Below, one piece after another: positions 1 to 8,659 of a stretch of DNA of 64,000 nucleotides. The notes beneath the pieces are model-generated. The model saw only the letters and a list, made by a program, of their open reading frames with translations. It made no database searches and was not told where the DNA came from. Position 1 is the stretch's first letter, and each line of letters starts with the position of its first letter. The DNA comes from Paenibacillus sp. JCM 10914 (GTDB taxonomy: Bacteria > Bacillota > Bacilli > Paenibacillales > Paenibacillaceae), in assembly GCF_001315105.1 (NCBI RefSeq), contig NZ_BAZR01000001.1, positions 558,001 to 622,000 on the forward strand. The letters are read 5' to 3'. The position numbers and the translations under genes are program-made.

Positions 1-1
1 G

Positions 2-469
2 GCCGAGTTTCTGATATCAGCGAATCCTGGCGAGCCGCTTCGTCCCCTTGCCAAAATCGCCTCGGGTGGAGAAATGTCCAGAATTATGCTGGCGATGAAG
101 AGTATTTTCGCACGGCATGATCAAATACCTGTCCTCATCTTCGATGAAGTGGATACCGGCGTAAGTGGGAGAGCAGCCCAGTCGATTGCTGAGAAATTAT
201 TTGTGTTAGCCAAGACCTGTCAGGTATTCTCCATTACTCATTTGCCGCAAGTTGCGTGCATGGCCGATCATCAGTATCTGATCGAGAAGCAGCTTGAATC
301 CGAGCGCACCCTGACCAAGGTGAAGCATCTTAATGAAGAGGGGCGGATCAAAGAGCTTGCACGGATGCTGGGTGGTGTTGAAATTACGGAAAAGACACTT
401 CATCATGCCCAGGAAATGCTCAATCTGGCGGCGGCGCAAAAGGCTTCCAGAACAGCTTCGGGTCAATGA
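2..469 (+). CDS. recN: DNA repair protein RecN, C-terminal part (5' end outside window)
   Basis: This is the last 155 codons of RecN, an SMC-like ATPase that acts early in double-strand break repair. The reading frame is open from base 2. Visible are the ABC signature (KIASGGEMSRIMLA, near residues 18-31), the Walker B strand with its acidic pair (VLIFDEVDTGVSG) and the H-loop region (SITHLPQVA). These occur in the order and spacing expected of the RecN C-terminal ATPase lobe. The Walker A motif and coiled coil lie before the window. recN directly upstream of spoIVB and spo0A is the standard Bacillales order. Identity is near certain; only the 5' end is missing. Confidence 0.96.
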   Translation, partial: AEFLISANPGEPLRPLAKIASGGEMSRIMLAMKSIFARHDQIPVLIFDEVDTGVSGRAAQSIAEKLFVLAKTCQVFSITHLPQVACMADHQYLIEKQLESERTLTKVKHLNEEGRIKELARMLGGVEITEKTLHHAQEMLNLAAAQKASRTASGQ

Positions 470-569
470 TTGACAGTTATAAATCCCTAAGGGCGGGGTA
501 ACTTAAAGGTACGCAATTGGCGACCACCTTTTCGTCAAGCGAAAGAAGAAAAAGGGAGCGTGACAGCCA

Positions 570-1907
570 TTGAAGCCCCACCTCAGGAGAAAACTGCTCG
601 GTTTCGTTCTTGCTTTCCTTCTTTGTTTCCTTGGTACTGCTGATCCTGTTCAATCTTATGCATCATTGCCAGATGAGCTTCGATTGATAAGGGGCCAACA
701 GTCCCGCCTGGAAGTCGCCATGCCGGTTCAAGCCCTCGCTTCCGTTGATCGTCCGGATGTCGTTCAGCTTAATGATTCCGAGGCTTCCAAACTTCAGGTT
801 TCGTTAAAGCAGCCTCTGCGCCTGAATCCAAGGCAAAGTGGCAAAGCTGAGGTAACACTGAAATTATTCGGTAAAATTCCTCTGAAGACCGTTCATGTCA
901 ATGTGATGCCAGAACTTAAAGTTATCCCCGGTGGTCAGACGATCGGCGTTAAAGTCAAGTCTTCCGGTATTCTTGTTGTCGGTCATCATTTGGTACGTGC
1001 CCAGAATGGAGCTAAGGTGTCGCCTGGTGAGACTGCTGGATTGAAACTCGGCGATTTATTGACGGTGATGGACGGCAAACCGCTTAATGATGTTACGAAG
1101 GTAGCTGAGCTTGTTGAGAAGGCCGGCAAAGCGAAGAGACCACTCGAAATTACGTTCAAGCGCAATGGCAAAGAAATGAGAACTAAATTGAGTCCAGCCT
1201 ATGATCAGGAAGATCAGAGCTGGCGTCTGGGGTTATATATTCGTGATTCTGCGGCTGGTGTTGGGACGCTGACTTTTTTTGCACCCCATCAGAAGGTGTA
1301 CGGGGCGCTTGGTCATGTAATCACCGACATGAACACGCAGACTCCGATCGAGGTTGGCAGTGGTCAGATTGTACAGTCTAACGTCACTTCCATTAACCGC
1401 AGCGAAGAAGGAGAGCCTGGCGAGAAGCGGGCGACTTTCACGAAAGATGGCAAGGTATTAGGAAATGTCGAGCGCAACACGCATTTCGGCATCTTCGGCA
1501 AGATGAACAACCTGCCGGATCATGGGCTGTACCAGGAGCCCATACCTGTCGCACTCTCCCATGAAGTAAAGGAAGGACCAGCCGAGATTCTTACGGTTGT
1601 TGAAGGGCAAGAAGTTGAGCGATTCGCGGTGGAAATCGTTCATATCTCCAAGCAAGATGCTCCGGCAACGAAGGGTCTGGTTCTGCGAATTACCGATCCG
1701 ACACTGCTCAAGAAGACCGGTGGCATCGTTCAAGGCATGAGTGGTAGTCCAATTGTCCAGGATGGTAAATTGATCGGTGCTGTGACGCACGTATTCGTCA
1801 ATGATCCAAAATCGGGATATGGCTGCTTCATTGAATGGATGCTGCAAGATTCAGGCGTCATGCAACCCACAACGAAATCTGCACCACAGAATCTCAAGGC
1901 AGGATAG
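570..1907 (+). CDS. spoIVB: SpoIVB, PDZ-domain serine peptidase (S55)
   Basis: SpoIVB is secreted from the forespore into the intermembrane space, where it cleaves SpoIVFA and so triggers pro-sigma-K processing. The 445-residue product starts at TTG after an AAGGGAG ribosome site. It has an N-terminal membrane anchor (about residues 9-24), a PDZ domain (about 125-205) and the S55 peptidase domain. By alignment with the family the catalytic residues are His249 (in GALGHV), Asp376 (in RITDP) and Ser393 (in GMSGSPI), all present. It sits between recN and spo0A as in B. subtilis. The reading frame is intact. A terminator overlaps the stop codon, so spo0A is transcribed separately. Confidence 0.96.
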   Translation: MKPHLRRKLLGFVLAFLLCFLGTADPVQSYASLPDELRLIRGQQSRLEVAMPVQALASVDRPDVVQLNDSEASKLQVSLKQPLRLNPRQSGKAEVTLKLFGKIPLKTVHVNVMPELKVIPGGQTIGVKVKSSGILVVGHHLVRAQNGAKVSPGETAGLKLGDLLTVMDGKPLNDVTKVAELVEKAGKAKRPLEITFKRNGKEMRTKLSPAYDQEDQSWRLGLYIRDSAAGVGTLTFFAPHQKVYGALGHVITDMNTQTPIEVGSGQIVQSNVTSINRSEEGEPGEKRATFTKDGKVLGNVERNTHFGIFGKMNNLPDHGLYQEPIPVALSHEVKEGPAEILTVVEGQEVERFAVEIVHISKQDAPATKGLVLRITDPTLLKKTGGIVQGMSGSPIVQDGKLIGAVTHVFVNDPKSGYGCFIEWMLQDSGVMQPTTKSAPQNLKAG

Positions 1908-1925
1908 CTGCCTTGAGATTTTTTG
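1890..1925 (+). terminator. Rho-independent terminator after spoIVB
   Basis: A perfect 13-bp stem (1890-1902 with 1908-1920) has a 5-base loop containing the spoIVB stop codon and is followed by a T run at 1919-1924. Confidence 0.9.
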
Positions 1926-2009
1926 TCGTAAAATAACGAAATAAGCGAAAAAATGCAACAAAATATTTAATTATAAATCAAGTTGAAAAAAAAATAAAGA
2001 AAAATAATT

Positions 2010-2045
2010 TTCGACAGAAGGAATTTAATTATGTATGTCGAAAAT
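2010..2045 (+). promoter_or_regulatory. spo0A promoter region: two 0A boxes and a sigma-H-like promoter
   Basis: Two perfect matches to the 0A box TGTCGAA are present, one inverted at 2010-2016 (TTCGACA) and one direct at 2036-2042. Between and over them lies GAAGGAATT (2017-2025), a full match to the sigma-H -35 pattern RNAGGAWWW. Eleven bases later comes GTCGAAAAT (2037-2045), matching the sigma-H -10 pattern RNNGAATWW at all but one position. In B. subtilis the sporulation promoter of spo0A is sigma-H dependent and controlled by phosphorylated Spo0A through 0A boxes, so the layout fits autoregulation. The assignment is from pattern matching only. Confidence 0.7.
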
Positions 2046-2111
2046 GTTAAAGCACAAGAAAAACAAAAATGCTTGGAAATCATTTTTCATCAGATAAAGG
2101 AGGAGCACGAA

Positions 2112-2914
2112 TTGCAAAAGATCGAAGTTTTATTAGCAGATGACAACCGTGAATTTACGAATTTGCTTGGGGAATACATCTCGGATCAACAAGATATGAT
2201 GGTATCCGGTATTGCTTATAATGGTGAAGAAGTATTGAGTATGATTGAGGAGACTGGCAAAGTACCGGATGTTCTCATTCTCGATATTATCATGCCACAT
2301 CTCGATGGACTCGGTGTACTTGAACGTCTACGCGATATGAACTTATCCCCGCAGCCGAAGGTCATCATGTTGACTGCATTTGGACAAGAGAATATCACTC
2401 AGCGTGCCGTGCAATTAGGTGCTTCTTATTATATCTTGAAACCATTCGATATGGAGGTGCTCGCAAGCCGAATCCGTCAACTGGTCGGTTCACCAAGCAG
2501 CATTTCCACGAACTCTCCGTTTACGAGCATGAAATCAAATGTGGTACCGATGGGTAAAGGTAAAAATCTGGATGCCAATATCACGTCGATCATCCATGAA
2601 ATTGGTGTGCCTGCCACATTAAGGGATATCAGTATTTACGCGAGGCCATTACGATGGTCTATAATAACATCGAGATTCTCGGTGCGATTACCAAAACGCT
2701 GTATCCGGCGATCGCTGAAAAGTTCAAAACGACACCTTCACGAGTGGAACGTGCGATTCGCCATGCCATTGAAGTGGCTTGGACGCGCGGTAACATCGAT
2801 TCCATCAGCCATCTGTTCGGTTACACAATCAATATCAGTAAATCCAAGCCAACCAACAGCGAGTTCATCGCGATGGTGGCAGACAAGCTGCGGATCGAGC
2901 ATAAAGTGTCGTGA
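2112..2914 (+). CDS. spo0A: Spo0A, sporulation master response regulator (frameshifted as written)
   Basis: Spo0A is the phosphorelay end-point that activates or represses early sporulation genes. The start chosen is TTG at 2112, preceded by AAAGGAGG at 8 bases and giving [12 protein letters not shown] as in orthologues; an ATG at 2031 lies inside the promoter and is unlikely. The receiver domain has the acidic pair in ADDN, the phosphorylation Asp in [10 protein letters not shown] and the switch Lys in ILKPFD. The C-terminal DNA-binding domain holds the highly conserved [15 protein letters not shown] and GNIDSIS blocks. The frame breaks at 2614-2616: one C is missing from what should be GCC-CAC-ATT, so the C-terminal domain continues in another frame from about 2618. 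Restored length is about 267 residues, normal for the family. The base is probably lost through sequencing error, because the protein on both sides is fully conserved. Confidence 0.93.
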
Positions 2915-2993
2915 AAGGGTAAGGACTAATTAGGAAGGGATTTAGGGTTATGGACAAAATGTCGCCTAAATGTCTACTTGATCACAACATAAC

Positions 2994-3045
2994 AAAACAC
3001 TCCTTTACGGTTTGGCAGCAGCCAACCGGCAAGGGAGTGTTTTTG
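2994..3045. terminator. Terminator between spo0A and the convergent regulator gene
   Basis: AAAACACTCCTT (2994-3005) pairs with AAGGGAGTGTTTT (3031-3043) with one bulge and an inner GGTTTGGC/GCCAACC arm. A-rich and T-rich flanks allow it to work in both directions. Confidence 0.75.
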
Positions 3046-3056
3046 TTTATGCCAAC

Positions 3057-3959
3057 TTATAGATAATAAATTTTGAATTGAATATCTTGAGCATGATTAC
3101 CGAACTTTTTACCGAACAGCGTTGCGCCTCCCACGTGCTCAGCGTCAGCCTTTACTTCGATCTGGAACGTCCAGCGATCACACCTTGGATCAAGATCGTC
3201 CACAGATACCGCTGAGAGGGGATCGCCGTCAATATACGTACCATGGCTGGTAATGCGAATCGTCTTCAGCAGACCGTATTGATTAATGTTGTGCGGCCAC
3301 CAAGCCGGCGTATACTTGCCGCGGGTGTCGGCAAAATCGCCCGGACTGGTCCATGTACCAAGTTCAAGGCCATTTAAAGAAAATGTGATGTCTGATGGCC
3401 AGACATCATTGGAGAACGGAAACTCTGAAGAGATTTCCAGACTGATCTCATACTGCTGCAACTTCTCGTCCTCCTGCAAGAAATTCGCGATATGGTATTG
3501 GATAAAACCCTCGGTAAACCATAGTATCTCCGCATCCACACGTTTCGGATCCATGAAATACTTGGGCTCGTCTACTCTTCCAATAAATTCCTTGTCCGTT
3601 GCAAGCCCACAAGTCGGTTTCAAGTCATAATCGGTGTAATGTCCAATTGGGACAGAAGTCTCATAAGCAGCGAAGGAATGAAAGATCTTTTTGGGAAAAT
3701 TAATCTCAATATGATCCACCTTCAGGATGGAAATTCGCTGTTGGCCAGATTTGCCGGGGACTTTCTCGGTTCGAATAATACCCGCATCCTCGAGTTTCTG
3801 AATATGTTTGGTTACAATAGGGCTGCTGATTTGCAGTTCTTTAGCGAGATCTTTGATATTCATTTTATTTTTGGAGAGGAGTTGAATGATTTTGATTCGA
3901 ACCTCACTTGCAAGAGCCTCGTACACGACAAGCGATGATGTATCGATCTCCAATTGCAT
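3057..3959 (-). CDS. ArsR-type HTH regulator with a long C-terminal domain
   Basis: The 300-residue protein has an N-terminal winged-helix domain of ArsR type (about residues 5-85: ALASEVRIKIIQLLSK, then IKDLAKELQISSPIVTKHIQKLEDAGII). About 200 residues follow that I cannot assign, with aromatic and acidic stretches and no membrane segment. No ArsR metal motif (ELCVCDL) is seen, so it is probably not a metal sensor. It is divergent from a carbohydrate ABC transporter and GH43 gene, so it likely controls that operon, with the C-terminal part as a sugar- or effector-binding module (inference). The start at 3959 gives MQLEIDTSS after a GGAG-like site; the frame is open 30 codons further upstream, but that extension is AT-rich and not protein-like. 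Confidence 0.78.
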   Translation of the reverse strand: MQLEIDTSSLVVYEALASEVRIKIIQLLSKNKMNIKDLAKELQISSPIVTKHIQKLEDAGIIRTEKVPGKSGQQRISILKVDHIEINFPKKIFHSFAAYETSVPIGHYTDYDLKPTCGLATDKEFIGRVDEPKYFMDPKRVDAEILWFTEGFIQYHIANFLQEDEKLQQYEISLEISSEFPFSNDVWPSDITFSLNGLELGTWTSPGDFADTRGKYTPAWWPHNINQYGLLKTIRITSHGTYIDGDPLSAVSVDDLDPRCDRWTFQIEVKADAEHVGGATLFGKKFGNHAQDIQFKIYYL

Positions 3960-4082
3960 CGGACCACTTCTTTCTCCTATTATCATGAACCAAAACCATG
4001 GGTTCATATGCATGATACCATACCCATTATTAACCTGTATATAAATCAAAGCGAAAAAACATAGGATTAATTCGAAATTTAA

Positions 4083-4133
4083 TTAATATAAATGTTAATT
4101 AAGTATTTAAATATTAAATATAATTTATATTAA
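4083..4133. promoter_or_regulatory. Inverted repeat, candidate operator between regulator and ABC operon
   Basis: TTAATATAAAT (4083-4093) and its exact reverse complement (4123-4133) flank 29 bases of A+T sequence immediately upstream of the ABC operon promoter. An 11-bp perfect repeat centred about 35 bases before the -35 element is a plausible site for the divergent ArsR-type regulator, but the region is so AT-rich that chance cannot be excluded. Confidence 0.45.
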
Positions 4134-4138
4134 TGTTA

Positions 4139-4168
4139 TTGACACCGCTTTCATTACACATGTATACT
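4139..4168 (+). promoter_or_regulatory. Sigma-A promoter of the carbohydrate ABC operon
   Basis: TTGACA (4139-4144) and TATACT (4163-4168) are separated by 18 bases. The start codon of the binding protein lies about 70 bases downstream. Confidence 0.75.
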
Positions 4169-4243
4169 GAATCAAAGTTAATCGTTACAGCCATGTATTG
4201 GATATAAGATTAACTAAATGATTCCTGACAGGAGGAGAGCAGG

Positions 4244-5479
4244 TTGAAGAAAAAAATGGGGGTTTCACTAGTATTCGTATTATTGATCGTTGCAATATTA
4301 GGCGGGTGCGGCAACGCCGATCAGAATACAATTACGTTCTGGACTCCGTTGACGGGTGAAGACGGTGCTTATATGGACCAATTGGTGAAGGACTATAATG
4401 CAACGGATCCTGAATTCAAAGTGAAGCACGTCATTACCTCGGACATGTACACCAAAATCTCTACCGTTATTAATTCAGGCAAAGGCGTCCCAGATTTATC
4501 AATCATTCATGCAGACCGAGTTCCAAGCTTTGTGAAGCAAGGTGTTCTTGAGCCGATGACAACGATCATGCAGTCATGGCCAGAGCTGAAGGAGGATAAC
4601 TACCTTCCCCAAGCTTGGGCAACTGGTAACATTGAAGGAACGCAATACACGGTGCCGCTGGATATCCACAGTAATGCGATGTACTACAATACAGCACTGC
4701 TTCAGAAATATAACGTAGAAAGCTTTTTGGATGATGATATCGTCACGATTGATGAAATCCTCTCATTGCAAGGCAAGTTGGAGGAAGGAGATTATGTGGT
4801 CAATGATGCCCTGTTAGGCTGGGTCGTTATGGCGCAGATCCAGAATGTGGGGGGCAGGATCGAACAGGATGGTCAACCGGCGGTGAACACGGATGCGATG
4901 AAGCAAGCTTTTCTGGAAATCAAGAAAATTGCGGATGCCGGTTTGATGACACCGTTCGGTGAAGACGGATATTTGATGTTCCAGGCAGGGAATGTATTAT
5001 TCTCGACGGACGGGACTTGGAGCTCGACAGCTCATGCGTCGGTGGAGGGACTGGATTTCGGTGTAACGAACATTTACTCTCCGAGTGCCGATAAATTTAC
5101 GAATCGATCTTCCTCGCATCTGTTTTCCATGCTGAAGAACGAGAAGAGGTCCGAAGACAAGGAGCAGGGAATCGGGCAGTTTCTTGAATTCATTCGGTCG
5201 CATTCCATTGAGTGGGCGAAAGCCGGTCAGATCGTGGCAAGTAAGCAAGTTATCGAAAGCCCGGAATACAAGGACTACATCCAATCCTTCTATACTTCCA
5301 ATGACAGGGAGACCGAATCTCTCTATATCTATACGTACGAATATTATCCATACGTAGCTGAAGCGGTCGACTCCTATGCAGCGGACATCGTTCGCGGCAA
5401 CGTCGATTTGGATGAAACTCTCCAAAAGATGCAGAAAGAAGTAGAGGATAAGATTGAACAAGGCTCAGCTGCCAAGTAA
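4244..5479 (+). CDS. Carbohydrate ABC transporter substrate-binding lipoprotein
   Basis: This 411-residue family-1 extracellular solute-binding protein delivers a sugar to the permeases encoded next to it. It starts at TTG 4244, with GGAGGAG 6-12 bases upstream. The N-terminus is a lipoprotein signal peptide with lipobox LGGC (the Cys at about residue 22) that anchors it outside the membrane. The following ITFWTPLTGEDGAYMDQLVKD is typical of the start of a mature SBP_bac_1 domain, with TDGTW further on as the usual ligand-pocket region. The sugar cannot be read from sequence; the GH43 gene downstream suggests a plant-cell-wall oligosaccharide such as arabino- or xylo-oligosaccharide (inference). 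Confidence 0.9.
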   Translation: MKKKMGVSLVFVLLIVAILGGCGNADQNTITFWTPLTGEDGAYMDQLVKDYNATDPEFKVKHVITSDMYTKISTVINSGKGVPDLSIIHADRVPSFVKQGVLEPMTTIMQSWPELKEDNYLPQAWATGNIEGTQYTVPLDIHSNAMYYNTALLQKYNVESFLDDDIVTIDEILSLQGKLEEGDYVVNDALLGWVVMAQIQNVGGRIEQDGQPAVNTDAMKQAFLEIKKIADAGLMTPFGEDGYLMFQAGNVLFSTDGTWSSTAHASVEGLDFGVTNIYSPSADKFTNRSSSHLFSMLKNEKRSEDKEQGIGQFLEFIRSHSIEWAKAGQIVASKQVIESPEYKDYIQSFYTSNDRETESLYIYTYEYYPYVAEAVDSYAADIVRGNVDLDETLQKMQKEVEDKIEQGSAAK

Positions 5480-5503
5480 AGGGATGCGCAGTTTGATTTG
5501 AAA

Positions 5504-5539
5504 AAAAGAAATGTGCCGGGCGTGTGGCACATTTCTTTT
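5504..5539 (+). terminator. Intercistronic hairpin between binding-protein and permease genes
   Basis: A perfect 14-bp stem (5504-5517 with 5526-5539) with an 8-base loop ends in TTTCTTTT. Strong hairpins after the binding-protein gene are common in sugar ABC operons and act as leaky terminators or mRNA stabilisers, giving more binding protein than permease. Confidence 0.7.
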
Positions 5540-5559
5540 CCAAAAGGAGTATGAAGCAC

Positions 5560-6435
5560 ATGAATAAGAAGTCGTTGACGCCTTATTTCTTTGTTGGACC
5601 GCATCTGATTCTGTTTATGGTATTTATTCTGCTGCCGACGATCTTCGGCATTTACGCCTCGTTTACCCAGTGGAATCTGATGAACGAACCTGTGTGGGTT
5701 GGCTTGGCCAATTACAAAACGATCTTGTTCGACAGTGACTCCACTTTCTATACGCAATTTATGAACGGTCTGAAGAATACGTTGATCTTCGTGGTGTTAA
5801 GTGTGCCGATTCTAATCATTATTCCTTTGATGATTGCCGTGTCGCTTGAACACAAACAGGTGAGAATGAAAGGGTTCATTCAGTCTGTGCTGTACATCCC
5901 CGGTCTGATTTCCATCTCGGCCGCAGCATTAATCTGGTCCTTGATCTTCAATAAACAGCTTGGCATTACCGGCAATATATTCGGTTCAGAAACGGTTTGG
6001 GCCGCTAATCAGCCCTACGCCTGGCTTATTATTATCGTCATTACAGTATGGGGTGGCGTAGGTGGCAATATGATCATTTACCGTGCATCGATCAGTGGTG
6101 TCTCCAAAGATCTATACGAGTCAGCTGAGATGGACGGAGCTGGACCTGTGCGTAGATTCTCAAGCATCACCTTGCCCTCCATCCGATTCCCGCTTATTTA
6201 TACGTTTGTGATGACGACAGCCGGGGCATTTAATGTATTTGGACAGCCGTTAATGATGACAGACGGAGGGCCGAGACAGAGTACAACGGTGCTCATGATG
6301 TACATCCGCCAGTTGGCTTTCGGACATGGCGAGTCGATTGCGGGGATGGCATCCGCGATGGCTGTGTTGCTCGGCTTGGTGATTCTAGTTATTTCGGCCC
6401 TACAGTATTATGTGATGAATCGAAATGCGTCTTAG
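5560..6435 (+). CDS. Sugar ABC transporter permease (MalF/UgpA type)
   Basis: The 291-residue integral membrane subunit has about six hydrophobic segments, the first at PYFFVGPHLILFMVFILLP. The EAA loop that contacts the ATPase is present (DLYESAEMDGAGPVRRFSSITLP, near residues 185-207). Start ATG 5560 is 10 bases after AAAGGAG; ATG 5551 is too close to that site. It follows the binding-protein gene and an intercistronic hairpin and precedes a second permease. No ATPase gene occurs in the cassette, as in many Bacillales sugar importers that share an MsmX-type ATPase encoded elsewhere. Confidence 0.93.
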   Translation: MNKKSLTPYFFVGPHLILFMVFILLPTIFGIYASFTQWNLMNEPVWVGLANYKTILFDSDSTFYTQFMNGLKNTLIFVVLSVPILIIIPLMIAVSLEHKQVRMKGFIQSVLYIPGLISISAAALIWSLIFNKQLGITGNIFGSETVWAANQPYAWLIIIVITVWGGVGGNMIIYRASISGVSKDLYESAEMDGAGPVRRFSSITLPSIRFPLIYTFVMTTAGAFNVFGQPLMMTDGGPRQSTTVLMMYIRQLAFGHGESIAGMASAMAVLLGLVILVISALQYYVMNRNAS

Positions 6436-6498
6436 CATCTGAATACAAACAAGCTGGCATCAGAAGACGGATATGAAAGAAGGCAGGTGTATGAAGCA

Positions 6499-7425
6499 AT
6501 GTCAACTCAGGTGAATCAAGAGCAGGTCCCGGTTCCCTCTCAATCGATGACGGGCAAATCGGCTCCGCGGCCCCACCGACGATTTTCCAATATTCCGGTT
6601 TCAAAGTACGTGGCATATATCTTTCTGCTTGTGTTGTGCGTGATCTGGGCCGTACCCGTTCTCTTCGGCATTACGACTTCTTTTCGTTCGCAAGCCGAAG
6701 TGGTATCCACCGGGTTCAGGCTGCTGCCGGACACATGGATTTTCGATAACTATATAAGCATCCTTCAGAATACGTCGACTGCGCCGATTGTGCGTTGGCT
6801 CATGAATTCGATATTTATCGCGACGCTGCATACTTTTCTCGTCGTTGTCGTGATTTCCGTTACAGGATATGGTTACTCGCGCATGAACTTTAAAGGAAGG
6901 GATGCACTATTCTTTACACTGCTTGGCATTTCTTTCTTCCCGGGTGTCGTGAATCTGATACCTTCTTACAAAATCATTGAGACCCTGGGCTGGGTCAACA
7001 CTTCATGGGCAATGATCATTCCTGGCTTGGCGGGTATGGGCAACATCTTCCTCGTACGTCAGTTTATGATGGGCATTCCGAAGGATCTTGATGAATCGGC
7101 ACGGGTGGATGGAGCTGGAGATTTCAAAATCTATTATGCCGTGGTACTGCCGTTGATGAAGCCGGTCCTTATTGTGTGTGCTTTATTCTCGTTCACCGGG
7201 TCATGGAATGATTTTCTCTGGCCGGTGATCGTCTATACCGATGTTGATAAGATGCCGATTACAGCGGGACTTTTATTACTTCAAGATATTTACGGCAATT
7301 ATCGTATGATTGGGCAATTGATGGGTTCGGCGATGCTTGCGATTATTCCGACGCTGCTGCTGTTTCTGTTCGCCCAAAGATACTTTGTGCAATCGATTAA
7401 TCTAAATGCAGGCATTAAAGGTTAA
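6499..7425 (+). CDS. Sugar ABC transporter permease (MalG/UgpE type)
   Basis: This is the second permease of the importer, about 308 residues. A hydrophilic, Pro/Gln-rich N-terminus is followed by about six membrane segments. The EAA loop reads DLDESARVDGAGDFKIYYAVVLP. The start is uncertain: ATG 6499 is placed 11 bases after AGGCAGG, while a GTG at 6487 in the same frame is nearly on top of that site. The FSFTGSWNDFLWP block near residue 235 is characteristic of MalG-type permeases. It lies 63 bases after the first permease and 42 before the GH43 gene, consistent with one operon. Confidence 0.92.
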   Translation: MSTQVNQEQVPVPSQSMTGKSAPRPHRRFSNIPVSKYVAYIFLLVLCVIWAVPVLFGITTSFRSQAEVVSTGFRLLPDTWIFDNYISILQNTSTAPIVRWLMNSIFIATLHTFLVVVVISVTGYGYSRMNFKGRDALFFTLLGISFFPGVVNLIPSYKIIETLGWVNTSWAMIIPGLAGMGNIFLVRQFMMGIPKDLDESARVDGAGDFKIYYAVVLPLMKPVLIVCALFSFTGSWNDFLWPVIVYTDVDKMPITAGLLLLQDIYGNYRMIGQLMGSAMLAIIPTLLLFLFAQRYFVQSINLNAGIKG

Positions 7426-7467
7426 CAATCAAAACGATTAAAATTATCATGTATAGGAGTTCTCATC

Positions 7468-8434
7468 ATGAACGATTACGAGCTTAATATTATCAACCCC
7501 TTCATTCTGCAGAGCTGATCCTTGGATTTACAAGCATAACGATGGATACTATTACTTTACAGCATCGGTGCCTGAGTATGATCGAATTGAGCTGCGCCGT
7601 TCGAAGCGATTACAGGACTTGCCGAACGCCTGCAGCATAACCATCTGGAGAAAGCACGACACGGGGCTGATGAGTGCCAATATATGGGCTCCGGAACTTC
7701 ATTATATAAATGGAAAATGGTACGTGTATTATGCAGCAGCTCATACCTCCGCGGCGAAGGAAGGGCTGTTCGATCACCGCATGTTTGTCTTGGAGAATGC
7801 TGCCGCAAATCCTCTGGAAGGCGAGTGGGTGGAGAAAGGACAAGTAAAGACAGAATGGGAATCCTTTGCCCTCGACGCTACAACGTTCGAACATCGAGGC
7901 GAGCGTTTCTACGTTTGGGCTCAGAAAGATCCCAGTGTAGAGGGGAATTCCAATCTGTACATCTCATTGATGGAGAATCCCTGGACACTGACAGGACCGC
8001 AGGTATGTCTCTCCACTCCGGAGTATGAGTGGGAGACACAGGGATACCTCGTTAATGAAGGTGCGGCTGTTCTAAAGCGCCACGGGAACATTTTTATGAC
8101 ATATTCGGCGAGTGCCACGGACCATCATTATTGTATGGGGTTATTAACGGCAAGTGAAGATGCTGACCTGATGAATCCTGCTTCATGGGTGAAATCCCCT
8201 GCACCTGTATTCACGACCTCAGAGGCAAACGGACAATATGGCCCGGGCCACAACAGCTTCACGGTATCCGAAGACGGCTCGCTGGATCTGCTGGTCTATC
8301 ATGCCAGAAGCTATAAGGAGATCGAAGGCGATCCCTTATACGATCCGAACCGGCATACGCGTGTTCAGGTCTTCCACTGGAATGATGATGGAACTCCGAA
8401 TTTTGGGACGCCGCGAGCGGACACAACATCCTGA
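7468..8434 (+). CDS. Glycoside hydrolase family 43 protein (frameshifted as written)
   Basis: This cytoplasmic five-bladed propeller glycosidase probably cleaves arabinose or xylose side chains from the imported sugar. No signal peptide is seen. It starts ATG 7468 (MNDYELNIINPFILQ) after TAGGAG. The frame then stops at 7516 and continues one frame over with RADPWIYKH, the conserved GH43 block that carries the general-base Asp. CAG-AGA-GCT is expected, but CAGAGCT is written, so two bases are missing near 7511-7514. The rest is intact: PEYDRIELRRS, then SANIWAPELHYINGKWYVYY, a typical GH43 second blade, and GPGHNSF near the end. Restored length is about 322 residues. It is the last gene of the ABC operon and is followed by a terminator. 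Confidence 0.85.
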
Positions 8435-8451
8435 TATATTACATTACCAAT

Positions 8452-8485
8452 AAACCGTTCCTTCTGACCAAAGGGGCGGTTTTCT
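8452..8485 (+). terminator. Terminator after the GH43 gene
   Basis: AAACCGTTCCTT (8452-8463) pairs with AAGGGGCGGTTT (8471-8482) including two G-U pairs, followed by TTTC. The remaining bases up to 8659 hold no gene I can support. Confidence 0.75.
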
Positions 8486-8659
8486 TGTGTGTATTTTAAC
8501 GACTATAGACCAGAAAGCAATGAAATATAGGAGAAAAGAAGGAGTCTGAGATGTGTTTGGAGAAAAAGGGACAGACTGCGATCAGATATGTTAAATTAGG
8601 AAGCGACTTGCGTAGTTCCAAATATTCGATATTTCTTGTACGTAAGGAGGTAAGAATAC

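Noticed and set aside
7508..7516. Phase-variation switch at the GH43 two-base deletion
   Set aside because: Only two AG units are present, too short for slippage control; the other 18 frame breaks in the window point to sequence error instead.
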